Source: Lutjanus erythropterus
Lineage: Eukaryota > Chordata > Actinopteri > Lutjaniformes > Lutjanidae
Direction of reading: 5' to 3'
Assembly: GCA_020091685.1 (NCBI GenBank)
Contig: CM034605.1
Location: 7,983,019-8,047,018 of the forward strand
DNA: 64,000 nucleotides
The translations under genes and the position numbers were made by a program. The notes under the pieces were generated by a model. It did not search any database. It was given only the letters and a program-made list of their open reading frames with translations, and was not told the origin of the DNA. Of this stretch, positions 36,214-47,570 are shown piece after piece; positions within the stretch are counted from its first letter, which is position 1, and each line of letters opens with the position of its first letter.

Positions 36214-38855
36214 ACAGAAATTATGTGCAGGAAGACTGTTGTTTACCCGACCAGACCAGTGTACATGAGGATTTGGCAGACACTCCTTTGGCTCATGATG
36301 ATCTAGGCTGTCCCATCAGAAGAAGAGACAGGCTATACCAAGATAACATGGGGGCTACAGCCAAACCTCTGTCTGGACCGCCTGTATCTCCAAGCCTCTT
36401 CAGATCCCCCAGATCTAGTGCCCCAGAACGGCCATCGCCAAAAGCCATCCAGGCCAGTATCAAAGAGTCGGCCACCTTGGCTGCAGCTATCAGTATGCAG
36501 TGGAAGGAAGAAGTCTCAGCCATGCGTCGAGAGCTAGCTGATCTAAGGAGAGATCTCTGTAAAGAGCTTCGTGCTTTCAATAGTAACTTTAACACTTTCA
36601 CACAGCATTACAACACGTGGTCTCCCCAAGGTGCCAACATGGCTGCTGGAGTTGATGTAGATTTAGGTGGAGGAACTGGCACAGGGACAGGATCGAGGTC
36701 AGGTGTGGGGGCAGGGGCAGGGCTAGGGGCAGGAGGACTTGGAACCTCTACGACAGATAGGGGGACTGGGGGAGCGAGAGAGAAGAAACCCCAGGTATCA
36801 AAAGTATCTGTAGGAACCCAGGCCAGAAGCAAGGTCCTGGTCCGGCAAAGCACTGCAGATGCAGCCGTTAACTGTCCAGAGGAGAAGGACGAAATGAAAA
36901 GCGCCCGTCGAAATCTGCCGAAACAGCTCTCGATGGACCCAAGCATTCTTGCCTGTCCACAGTCAATGTATGTGGAAAGTGCCATACCACTTTCTTTGGA
37001 TCCAATACTTCCAGGCTCTGCTCGAGCAAGCGAACCACTTGAGACATTTAGGTTAACTGCTTTGCCCTCTAGAGCTGAACCTGAACCAGAACCAGAGATA
37101 CCAGACCGTGCGATTGTGAGTTCATCTGATTTGTTCACTAATGAGCCCATCACTGCTGATGGTACAGTGCCAGTGTCCTCAGATGCAGCCCTTGACAGCC
37201 CTCAGGATTTAGTGACAGTGGAACAAGAAATGCTAGTCACTCCACAGCTAATAAATATAGACCCTGAAAATGAGTCACATTCAGATATTGAACCATCTCA
37301 CCCTGATGACATGAAATGCCCAGACTCAGAATTAATTGAAAGAGATAGGATACAGTTACCATATCCAGTTCCTGTAGTTACTGTGTCTCCACCAGAGGAA
37401 CTTGATTATGATATCATGTCAGATTCAGACTCTCCGGATCCTGTCACTGTGGACAAGCCAGACTCAGAGTCTCCAGATCCGGTCACTGTGGACATGTCAG
37501 ATCAAGTGTCTCAAGACCCTACTACTGTGTCATCACAATATTCAGGTTTCAAAGATCCAGAACCCGCTGACCCAAAAGAATTAGAGCCAAAACCATCAGA
37601 CTTAGCCATGGTGCTCTCATCTGACCCCATTAGTCAAGACCCTTTCTCAGGTTGTGATGCAGCCACAGATCACAGAGATCTTAATACTGTTACACCATGT
37701 GATTTAGAGAGTGCCACCAGATGTCCATCTATTGTGGTGTCGGAGTACCTTGACACAGACTCTCCAACAAGTCCAGCTGACAGTGATGCAAATCAAGATC
37801 CCATTATCACCCTACCAGATTACCCTTCTGACCCTCCCCCAGAGCAAATAACATCAGTCTCGACCTTTGCTTCCAGTTCAGATGAAACTCAACTCAACAC
37901 TGAACCAGAGTCCCAAGATTCAGAGTGGCCACCACTTCCTGAACCACTTGATACCACCCCTATATATCATGCCGATCTGGTCCACTTTGACTTGGTCATG
38001 CTGACTTCTCTAGATCAAGACGATCTTGACTCAGTATTCATGGACCCTGAACCAGAGCCACTTGACTTGAGTGTTGACTCTCCATCTAATACAGAGGATG
38101 TAGATCCACCCGTTTATGAATCAGATTGTCCAAGTTCACCACTACCAACTGTTGACCCAGCCACGCTGTGTCCCTTAGATCCTGCACAGTCAACAGAATC
38201 AGCCTGTTTGGATCCAGCTATGGAGTATCGCTTAGCTCATATGTCTCAGGATGTAGCTGCAGAATTACATAAAGTCGAACTACCACAGGTCACTGTCACA
38301 ATATCCCCTCCTAGTTCAGTATCTCCCGATACATCGCTGGAAATGGACTTTGGACCCACAAGTCCAACCCCAAGTCCAATCCCAGATTCAAATCCATCAA
38401 CACCAGATCTCGCAGATGAACCCTCAGACATGGAGCCAGATGATGTGATTGTCGAAACACTGGAGTGTATGACTGTTTCCCATGAGTATGGGGAACTTGT
38501 GGAAGGTGAGACACACATGGATCCAGATGATGTGATTGTCGAAACACTGGAGTGTATGACTGTTTCCCATGAGTATGGGGAACTTGTGGAAGGCAAGACA
38601 CGCATGGATCCAGATGATGAGATTGTAGAAACGCTGGAGTGTATGGCTGTATCCAAGGAGTATGGGGAAATTGTGGAAGGAGAGACCCCCGGTAATTCAG
38701 AGAGATCCTCAGGTGAGGAAGCTTTTCTGTGGTACAGGTGGCAGAAGAGGGCCCAGAGACGACAATCAATGCACAGGAGTGCCAGTGTGGAACTCTGGAG
38801 CGGAAGATACGAGTACAACAGTGCAGAAATCACATACGTGTCTCTCACTCTGTGA
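36214..38855 (+). CDS. giant in-frame exon: candidate dlgap2 cassette or alternative terminal exon
   Basis: An intact frame lies in a dlgap2 intron. Acceptor tcttccag|AC (36213/36214) joins the preceding exon in phase 1 (STT|D-RNYVQED). A CAG|gtgagg donor after 38712 also leaves in phase 1, giving 2,499 nt or 833 codons; unspliced, the frame runs to TGA at 38853-38855. Product order: a Ser/Pro segment; a helical/coiled block at about 36440-36612 (SMQWKEEVSAMRRELADLRR, then DLCKELRAFNSNF); a Gly/Thr-rich run (about 36660-36780); KVSVGTQAR at 36801-36827, similar to a dynein-light-chain site; about 1.5 kb of acidic Pro/Asp/Ser/Thr-rich sequence with two 13-residue PDPVTVD repeats; three 29-residue repeats (38430-38690); a basic tail (FLWYRWQKRAQRRQS) ending YVSLTL. 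No transmembrane, transposase or reverse-transcriptase motif. An internal Met at 36348 has a strong start context, so a separate nested gene is possible. Family not recognised. Confidence 0.75.
37422..37499 (+). repeat. two tandem 39-bp (13-residue) coding repeats
   Basis: Units 37422-37460 and 37461-37499 encode DSDSPDPVTVDKP and DSESPDPVTVDMS. A third, decayed unit (DQVSQDPTTVSS) follows. They sit within the acidic region of the giant frame, and the frame is preserved through all units. Confidence 0.85.
38430..38690 (+). repeat. three tandem 87-bp (29-residue) coding repeats
   Basis: Units start at 38430, 38517 and 38604, each beginning M-(E/D)-P-D-D and containing ETLECM, VS(H/K)EYGE and VEG. 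Units 1 and 2 are almost identical in DNA, so the duplication is recent. Unit 3 is more diverged, with changes mainly conservative (DDE for DDV, GEIVEG for GELVEG). The unit length is a multiple of three and the frame stays open, which supports coding. Confidence 0.95.
38713..38718 (+). other. candidate 5' splice site inside the giant frame
   Basis: TCAG|gtgagg matches the donor consensus well and falls after the first base of a Gly codon (phase 1), the phase required by the next dlgap2 exon at 49712. If used, the last 47 codons of the open frame are removed. Confidence 0.55.
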
Positions 38856-39722
38856 GCTCATACCTCATTCTCAGCAGACAAAATGTAGCTCAAAGTATAT
38901 TTATAGTCCATGGTTTGTAGCTGCCAGTGCACTGTAGAGAAACATGCAGGACTAAATGTCATGTGATCATTGGCATTCAAAGCAAGAGCCTCCTCATACA
39001 CAAACCTGCAGTATGATTCCAGGAGAAAAGACTGCATTGGTAGCAGCAAAAACCTTATTCCAAGGATTGCACCATACTGCAAAAATGTGATGAGCCCCCA
39101 GTGGTGACAAGTTTACTGAACAATCATGCTTCAAAAACATTACAGTATGAACCTCTCTGAAGCTCTTATCACTACTGATGTGAAATATCTTCCAGAACAG
39201 TACTGCTTATTTCAGCGTACCTTATTTAATCGTTGGATACACTAGTAATGAATGTTCTTGTTCAGTAAGTGTATTACATCAAAGACATGATGACACATCT
39301 ATTTAAAGAGAGTCTTTTGGAGCTCTGTTACAGACTATGGACAAGATGACCTAATGTATACAAGGTCCCGACAATCCTTGCAGTGACGATGAAAACTTTC
39401 CTTCCCTTGACTTATTTTGAGCTCTCTGTTTATGGTCACTCTAGACTGGAGTGAAGTAAATCTTGCAGTTATCATATAACTATAAGGACATACTGTTTAC
39501 TATGTGAGCTGTTGGATGGATGCTGCAGTTATAAAGCAAAAGAAAAAAAATATGCTGTGGAAAGATGTTTGCACAATCTAAGATGGAGCTGGAATACTAT
39601 ACTGTTAATTTGTTGGGGAAATAACTCACATCATTCACCTTAAGCTCAGATATAATCACAAACAAGTACAGTTATGATATGTAGCCGCTATGTACACACA
39701 AGCTGATGTTACATGCACATAC

Positions 39723-40700
39723 TAGTGTTGCACGGTATACCAAAATTTAAGGTACTTTTTTGATACTTTTTTGTTAAAACTTGTTTGGTATTAGAATTTC
39801 CCAACATTCAGTACTTGTTGTGGGTCAATATTGGTGTGTTTGCACAGAAAGTGATGCAGATTTTCTCCTTGCACAAGCACCAAGGGTGTGTTTGTGTTTA
39901 GTTCAGCCTCTGACTGAACTGCGCGCTCAAGGCTCTTTCTGTTATTTCCCTCCAGTCTGTCATACCCTCTCCTCTCTGACAAAGTAAAATACTTAGGATC
40001 AGAGCAGAATCCAATGTGTCTCACTGTGTTTATTCCCTGAGATGTTACAGCTCTCTCCCCCTGCTCTCCGCCCCGGAGCTCCCTGGTGCTCAGCAGCTGT
40101 CTGTCAGCAAGCAGTGGCTCTGTCTGCCCGATCCTCTCCATGCACTCTGCAAAGCCCCACAAGCACATTTAAATTTTTTTTGCAAAAGTTGAATATTTTC
40201 AACTCATGCTTTCAACTTGCACTTAATGCAATATTGCTGTATTGAGTGGGAGTTATATGTGTTTTTTTGTTTTGTTTTTTGTTTAATAGCTAAATGGCAT
40301 AGCGCTACAGGCACTAACTATATGTCACTTTTAAACTACTTTTTAAACTAGCCATAGAACAATACATGGGCATTGTGCAGGGCAAGCCAATAAAGCATAA
40401 TATATTTACATTTTACCCAGTAAATATAACCATAGATTAGCAATTTGCCCTCATATGTATGAAATTAAAATGATAGTTAAGATTTCATTGTAAATGTATT
40501 TGGTGCACTCTGTGGGTCTCATGGTTTTGCAGCAGCATGCTGTATGTCCAAGTCCTTGTAGACGTTCTGTTTCCAATCTATTAGGTATTGAGCTTCAAAT
40601 CAGTATTGTTTCAGTCTCAAGTATCATTTGGTATCAAGTATCATCATACTAAACTTGGTATTAGTATCAAAGTCAAAATTTTGGTATCGTGACAACACTA
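39723..40700. mobile_element. non-autonomous hAT-like element
   Basis: The left end tagtgttgcacggtatacca and the right end, read in reverse, tagtgttgtcacgatacca form terminal inverted repeats. The flanks carry a 5-bp direct repeat CATAC (39718-39722 and 40701-40705). hAT elements usually make 8-bp duplications, so the superfamily is tentative. Such 'TAGTGTTG...CACTA' elements are familiar in fish genomes. The minus-strand frame 39791-40168 inside it shows no transposase domain. Confidence 0.65.
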
Positions 40701-43700
40701 CATACACTGCTATCAAACATACACCACATATCCACACATCTTGCTGGACAATAGGACAAATTTACTTAAAAAATACACAGTAAATGGCGATTAAATTTAT
40801 CTGATAATCTGACTATAGTAATAACAGGCCTTGTTGAGAGGTGATATTGTATTTTTTACTGTAAGATATCTTCATCTTACTGCTCAGGAATCAAAGACTG
40901 AGAATGTAATACAACTGGGACGTAAGTGTAATGACATATTGAATTCTGTTCCTTCCTGAAAAGAGGTGTACATCGTGTGGCTATTTTTTATTTAATATGT
41001 GTGACACTGAATGATGAAAATTATGTTGTAATGGTGCATGACAGATGGCCTCAATATTTTGTGCATTTCATATGCAATGCCTCATTGTAAGTATTCGGTT
41101 CTATTCATAGTTTCATTTTGATATTCCATGCAATGAGGGGAGCCTACACAGCCCACCACAGAAGACGCAGAATTCTGTTACCAGCAATGAACAGCTAAAA
41201 AGCCAGGCAAATCACAAGATATATCTGTGCTATCTGTCCAATTAATGGGCTCTGTATGGAATCGCCCACTGAAGTCTGTGCTCTAATAAAGTGCGCTGGA
41301 ACAAAAAGAATCTTTCAGCTGAACATCAGTGGGCTGCCAGAAAAAGGATTTTTCTGTGTGCTGTTTTGAATTGAATAAGTGCAGAACACTTTATGAAAGT
41401 TGGCTAAATTGAGTGAATCTGAAAGGTTTTCAAAGGATTGGGAAGTTAATTAGGACGTATTGTATTCATTTTGCTCATTTCACCGGCATAAAACGAGGCA
41501 CCCTTTTCCTCCATGGACCCCTTTCATGTTTAACTTTTAAATTGTTATCTAAAAGTAGCACATAATTTAACCTTTTCTACAGTGACATGTTTATTCATAA
41601 GATGTAATCAGTAAATAAACTGCTTCAGGATTCAGTCATGCAATGAAATATACTGGCATATATAATAACAGGCCCCTTTTTCTACTGTGAACTTTGAAAT
41701 AGAGGGAGAGGAGGTGGTGAGCAGTTGCAAAATGTCTGCTTAATTGAAGGTAGGTTTTGCCAAGAAAACTCGACCTGCTAGCTGCCCTTGTGTTATTTGA
41801 ACTTACTGTAAGTAAGCCAATTATGAGCATGCAAGAAAAGTGAACTGTTGTACTGCAGTTTACGTAATTGTTTGGATTGTTTTCTGTATATGTCTATTTT
41901 CATTTATTGTGAACCTCATACAGCTCAGGGGGAGAGTAACAGGGTGATAACCTTTAAAGAAACATTCTCCGATTACAAGGTTAAACAACGCCAAATATCA
42001 CGATCAGGATCTCAATCGTTCACTTCACCAAGCTATTGCCATATAAGGGGAAAAGTTTTCTGACTTAAAACTTAACCCCGTGATGATCAGTTATATCTGT
42101 TGTTCGCTGTTTAACAGATTTTTTTTTCTTATTTTAAAACAAAATCTTGTAAATGGAGACTGTTGTATTGTATCCTGAAATCAGCAAATGACTAGAAATT
42201 ACAAAACAGAAGGATTAGGAATTTGAGAAGGTGTACAGTTTATGTTTATTGAATGGCATTTTGAATACAAAATCATAAAAAAAACAGAAAATAAAATCTT
42301 ATCCTATCTTACCCTATCATATCTTAATCTAAATCTTACCTTGGCATAGCTCACAAATACATTTATGAAGGTGGCATACTAATCTAAGAACATTATCAGT
42401 CACATTGCAGCAAAAATCTCATTTTTTTCCTCATTGCCAGACGGGTAATATTGACATCTGCAACTGTACACTGTATACACATCACAGCTAAACCGAGGAA
42501 TTGCAGTAGACCTTGACGGGAGTCGGCTTTCATTTCATCAAAATTGGTTGTTGAAATGATTTTTTGGAATCTATTTTCCATATTTGATCGTCTTGCAGGA
42601 ATGTAGCAGTTTCAGGTCAGCGATAAAACCATGTTGGGAGCAGGGTCATGAAGCCACATCAGATGATGTGTGCTGACCTATTTACATCAATCTCAAACAC
42701 AGGTCACTGTGTCTGTCTGAAAATGGTATTCAATAAACATCAGAGATGAAAAAGATGAAAAAAGAAAGTAACAGCAAACACTGTTGGAAAACAAACAGTA
42801 TTTGTACGCATGCTGATTACTTAATGTGTCATTCAGACTCTTATCAAGGTGCTCTGTTGAAACATGGATTTCCTAGTCAGTGTGCTTCCCTCATGTAGCC
42901 ATTTTAGTGTCTTAGTTTCATCTTTATTGTGATTTTTCCAAAAGCATTAATTTTGTTGTACATCCTACTGTGCAGGATGATCCTCACAATCTGCAGTTGC
43001 TCCCTGGATCCACGCTGCGTATGCCTTGTGTAATGTAAAGAGATTGTGTACTTTGTTTGGGCAGATATGCCCACTTTTCTGAACATCCACCCCACTCCCT
43101 TGTTTTCAGGAATCCAGTTCTGCCTCCCCTCCACCTGCAGCATTGATCGGACTCCCCAGCAAACTCCAGGTAAACCAGCCACCTGGGGAATCCTCCATTG
43201 CTCCATTTCAGTGTGAGGGATATTATTTTATTGAACCATGAGTTGTCCTGTGGCAAGTTGCTGTTAAGCACGTGTTTAAATAATGTTGAATATCTGCAAT
43301 TACTCTAACATTCACAGCCAAAAAGAGCATATGTGGACTTCATCAGAGGTCACTTTATGAATAATGAATGACCATTTTATTTTGTTGAATAAAAAATGAA
43401 TAATTCACACTAAAAAGACCTATCTCTCTGTATTAATGGAAGTGGTCATTGTCCTTCGCTAGAGTTCTTTTAGCACCCTCCCTAAGTCCCGCCCCTTTTG
43501 GAACTTTGGTCACTTTTCTTCCACCCTGTTTCCTGTCCATCAGTATGCTATGTGCTAGGCTTGTCCATGTTCAAAAGTAGTTGAAAATATGTTGCTTTGG
43601 GGCCTATAAGAGCAACATATATGTAGTCGCTTCTTAAAGCAATAGAACTATCATGAACTATCACTTTAAGTTAGCTCATTTTCCCAAAATCTTATAATCT

Positions 43701-44230
43701 TGGCCTACTCAGTTCTTAGCTAGATAGTTACATATTATAGCTTTTGTTCCCAAAACACAAGCTAACTCTCTAGCTAATCAACATCAAGCTAGCTGTAACA
43801 TTTACAAGTCCCCCAGCCACATCTTTTAACAATCATTCTGGTTTACTTTTCATGCTGAGTCCTGCTCATCTAAGTACAGGAAACAGGAAAGGAGAAAACT
43901 CAGAGTTTCCACAAGCTTGCACAACTGTTATTAGAGCACACAGCAAAAAGGAGCAGGACTTAGAAAGGGTCAATCATCTCTTTTTTTGTCAGCACTTATC
44001 CTTTATCGCAGGTGGAGGATGCAGTTGCTCCATTACACCTGCTCTGCAGCCCGACTCTGAACCAGCCTCCTCATTAGTTTGTTGCACACTATAGACATAA
44101 CAGAGCAATTGTTAAAAGTGCTTTCTCCACTGCCGCTTGACATATTTATGATCGCGTTGCTTTCTGAAACCGGCCTTCCAGCATCCCTCTATACTAAAGT
44201 CTTCAATATCACATGAGCGCACAAACACAT

Positions 44231-44248
44231 ACACACACACACACACAC
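44231..44248. repeat. short (CA)n microsatellite
   Basis: Nine CA units in the intron. Confidence 0.9.
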
Positions 44249-45206
44249 CACCCTTCAGATGTTTCTATTATTAGCCTCTGTTGTGCTTTTTAGTGGTCCA
44301 TCTACTCGACAAGAGGCAAGATTTGTTTTCATGAAGGGTGAGGTTAAGACCATGGTGACATGAATCTAACTGGTGACATGCGGATGCTATTCACCGTGCC
44401 ACCAGGAGCAACAGCGGGGGAGTGTCTCGATTACTGACTGCAGCAGCCATTACTGAAAGACGGACTTGGCAGTGTGACTTTCATGAACAGCAGGACAACA
44501 TCTGAGTTATAACAGGCGAGCGAAAGAATGTCCTTGATCCACAGATCAAGAGGAAACGGCCATGAAATGACTATACTTGCTGCCACAGGGGTGTTTTGTT
44601 AGTTGCAAACGGCGCTTTTGTCCTCGGTGATTCATCACAGTGCTCAGGACATCTTTAAACTTTTGCAAGCCATCCAGGTTCAGTTAAGTAAGTTTGAGTA
44701 ATGACTCACCCTGGCTCGTTTGTGTTATCTATTTTGGGCTATATTTTATATCCACTTCTTTATTGTTTCTGTCTGCAACACTCGTGACAGTGCCAATAAT
44801 GGAGTTGACCATCCATCTTCCGTTCCCTCCCTCCCTCCAGATCATTTACATATCCTTAAAAGCCTGCTGCAAAACAAACTGGTGCATTTCCTCTACAGCG
44901 GTAAATCCAATCGGGAAGAAAGACTCTTAACGATGTGTCACTCAACTCCCCTCCCACCCCACCCCCTCACCCCCATGTTAGCATACAAGCCAGTCCTGAT
45001 AGATAGAGAGGTCCTAACAGAGATGGAGTGGTTGAATCACTGCCTTTGTGTCTCACGTTAATCAGCCTCACTGGCACAGTGGTAGTTGTTTGTACTGGTC
45101 GGAGTGTGTGTGAAGGAGATTAAATAGAGTATTCATACTGAATACATTAAGCAGCATTTAAAGATACCTCTATCACTGACCTCTTTTAAGCTGTACTCAC
45201 TGTAAA

Positions 45207-45357
45207 TACACTGTAAAGAAAAGTTGAGAAAACTCATAATTTCAATGCACTTGCCTTCAATAGATTTTTTGAGTTTAGCCGATCTGTAATATTTTGTTGA
45301 GTTAATTTACTTTTCTTCTTTTTGTTTGCATTTTCTTAACTTTCTTTTTACAGTGTA
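45207..45357. mobile_element. 151-bp MITE with 'tacactgtaaa' terminal inverted repeats
   Basis: The left end tacactgtaaagaaaagttg pairs with the right end taactttctttttacagtgta (few mismatches). The interior is AT-rich with 'ttgagtt' words at both sides. I recognise 'cactgtaaaaaa...ttgagttaa' MITEs as common in teleosts. No coding capacity. Confidence 0.65.
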
Positions 45358-47519
45358 CTGTTCCTTCAAACCTCACCTACATACAAGGGAACATTTTTGT
45401 TGACCTATCTGTAAGAATATGCACCATTTGAGCACAATATTAACCACTGGTTCTCAAACATTTTCTGTCATGCCCCTTTGGAGGTTGAAAAACATTGAAT
45501 CTACGTTCAACTATAGGGGGGAAGTTATCATCAGTGCCTGCTGTGTTTCAGCTTGGTGGTGTTAGCTGTATTTATTTTACATTTATATTATCGATTCCAG
45601 AGGACTGATGGAATTGAATTCAGTTTTGTCATATTTTGAATTTGGCTAATGTTTTTGTTTGTTTTCTTTTCTTTCGTCTGTGTATAAATCATCACCTGAT
45701 TCTTGATAGCCATGCTTGCTTGGCTAACATTCTGTCATGAATGAATAAATGAATAAAATCTGATAAATCTAATTAATTCATTCCATTTTTGCCAGCTCAC
45801 ATTTGAATTGTTTTTTTTTACAGCAGCAGGAGTTAGAGTTTGGTGTCTAGGCTCCAACTTCATCACTCCCCACAGATGTGTTTACACAGAGCAGCTGAAA
45901 GAACAGGCAGCAGTACTGATGCAGGGCAGCAGTGCATCCACAGGCCAGAAATTTTGCAGCTTAAATGGATAAATTGGGAGGCTGTGTTAGGTAGACGTTT
46001 GTGAAAAGTGAGTATAGCGGTGCAGCTTGAGTTTAGTGTCTGATCTAGCTCCATGTGAGCTCCCGTTGTAGTGGCATGCCTGTCAGTTTGAAACCACTGA
46101 TACAAACTAACATAAGAACTTAAAACTTGATGTTACTGTAACACAGGGTCCCTCTACAAAATATGGCCACAAGATTAAATAATAATGCAAGAGCCTTAGT
46201 TGATACTGTGCTTTAGTGGTGCAAATTCCTTGCCAAATTTGCAAGTCATTAAATTATTTCCACAGGGAACACATGGTAATATCATGTCACATGAAGCAAT
46301 ATTAAGTAGCTGGCTAGGTGGCTAACATATAGGCAGTAGGATGCATGCAAAATAACTCCTCAGTTACAACCATTACATGAAGTGTGCATTCTGTAGAGAT
46401 ACTGAAATCTGATAGTTTTGATTGTTGAATCATGTTAGATAAGATATTGTTTGGAGTCAATTCACAATATCCACATGGTGTCCATTTCCCTCTGAGGACA
46501 CGCTGAAGGTGGAAAGCTCAGCTTTTGTACCGCTGTTTTCCATGTTACAAGTCATACTAAAGAATCTGACCAATTATTATGATTTCATTGTTTCCTGGGT
46601 GATCAGCAACTGAAAAGATGTTAGTAAGTGAAAATTCAGAGGGACATCAGGTCATATTTCAAGGCAAAACAGTATATTTAATAGCCCCTTGGTTACCATA
46701 GCTAACATTAGTGTTCAGCCACTTCCTACTGAATGTTACTGTTTATAGATGATATGATGGGTAAGGCATAAATTAATTCTGAAATATCAACAAACATCCT
46801 GGACACATTTATTTAAGACTAGAAGTAAAATGCAATAGATGTAATCAAGCTTGCAATGTAGCATTAGCTAGCTGTCAATTCATCTGACCTCAGAAATGTT
46901 CAAGTTATGTGATTTTACACTCACTGGAACACATACTTCTGTCCATAGTTCATACAGAATAAATCAAACACAAAAGTGTTACAAGTAGTTGAGTAATGTG
47001 TGTTCTGTGGGACAGTAATGATGTTAGTAATGTGAGGTAGGACGTCATTGAATGCTAACTTAAGCTATTGCTTAAAGTTTGAAATATGGCCCAGAGGCCC
47101 TTCAGATTTTCAATATCCATCGTCTTTTTAGTTGCTAATCATACAGGAAGCAGTGAAATGATAAGGATTTGTAAGATTCCCTACATTTTTATACTTGCAG
47201 TATGAAATTTGAGCATCTCATCCTGAGTGTGACATCAGGGGGAAATGGCTGCCATATGATTATGGTGAATACGAAGCTATACTGTATGTGTCATGTGTAA
47301 TTAGACTGACCTTATGCCATGTTACCATGCCTTGGCAGGCCAAACGCCCACATTAGCTTCTTTCTAGCTTGTGACATGATTTGCTTGCCATGTTCTTGAA
47401 CATGCTTCATTCAAACAAGTAGATATAGCTGATAAAGTTTGAGTACTCAGTCACCTTTTCCCCCACTGGCCTACACTCTTAAGCACAGGATATTGTTCAA
47501 TGCTTTTGTGGCAACCGAG

Positions 47520-47570
47520 GGAGTAAGTGAGTGAGTTAGTGAATTTAGTGACTGAATGACTGAGTGAGTG
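47520..47570. repeat. imperfect GTGA/GAGT-rich tract
   Basis: Degenerate tetranucleotide-like repetition (gagtaagtgagtgagttagtgaattt...). Confidence 0.7.

Noticed and set aside
36608-37153. Long minus-strand frame opposite the giant exon (also 38246-38848 minus)
   Set aside because: Shadow of the plus-strand coding sequence; the repeats make both strands open. The plus strand is longer and phase-compatible with the gene.
39791-40168. 125-residue minus-strand frame as a gene
   Set aside because: It lies wholly inside the hAT-like element, has no transposase motif and no splice support.
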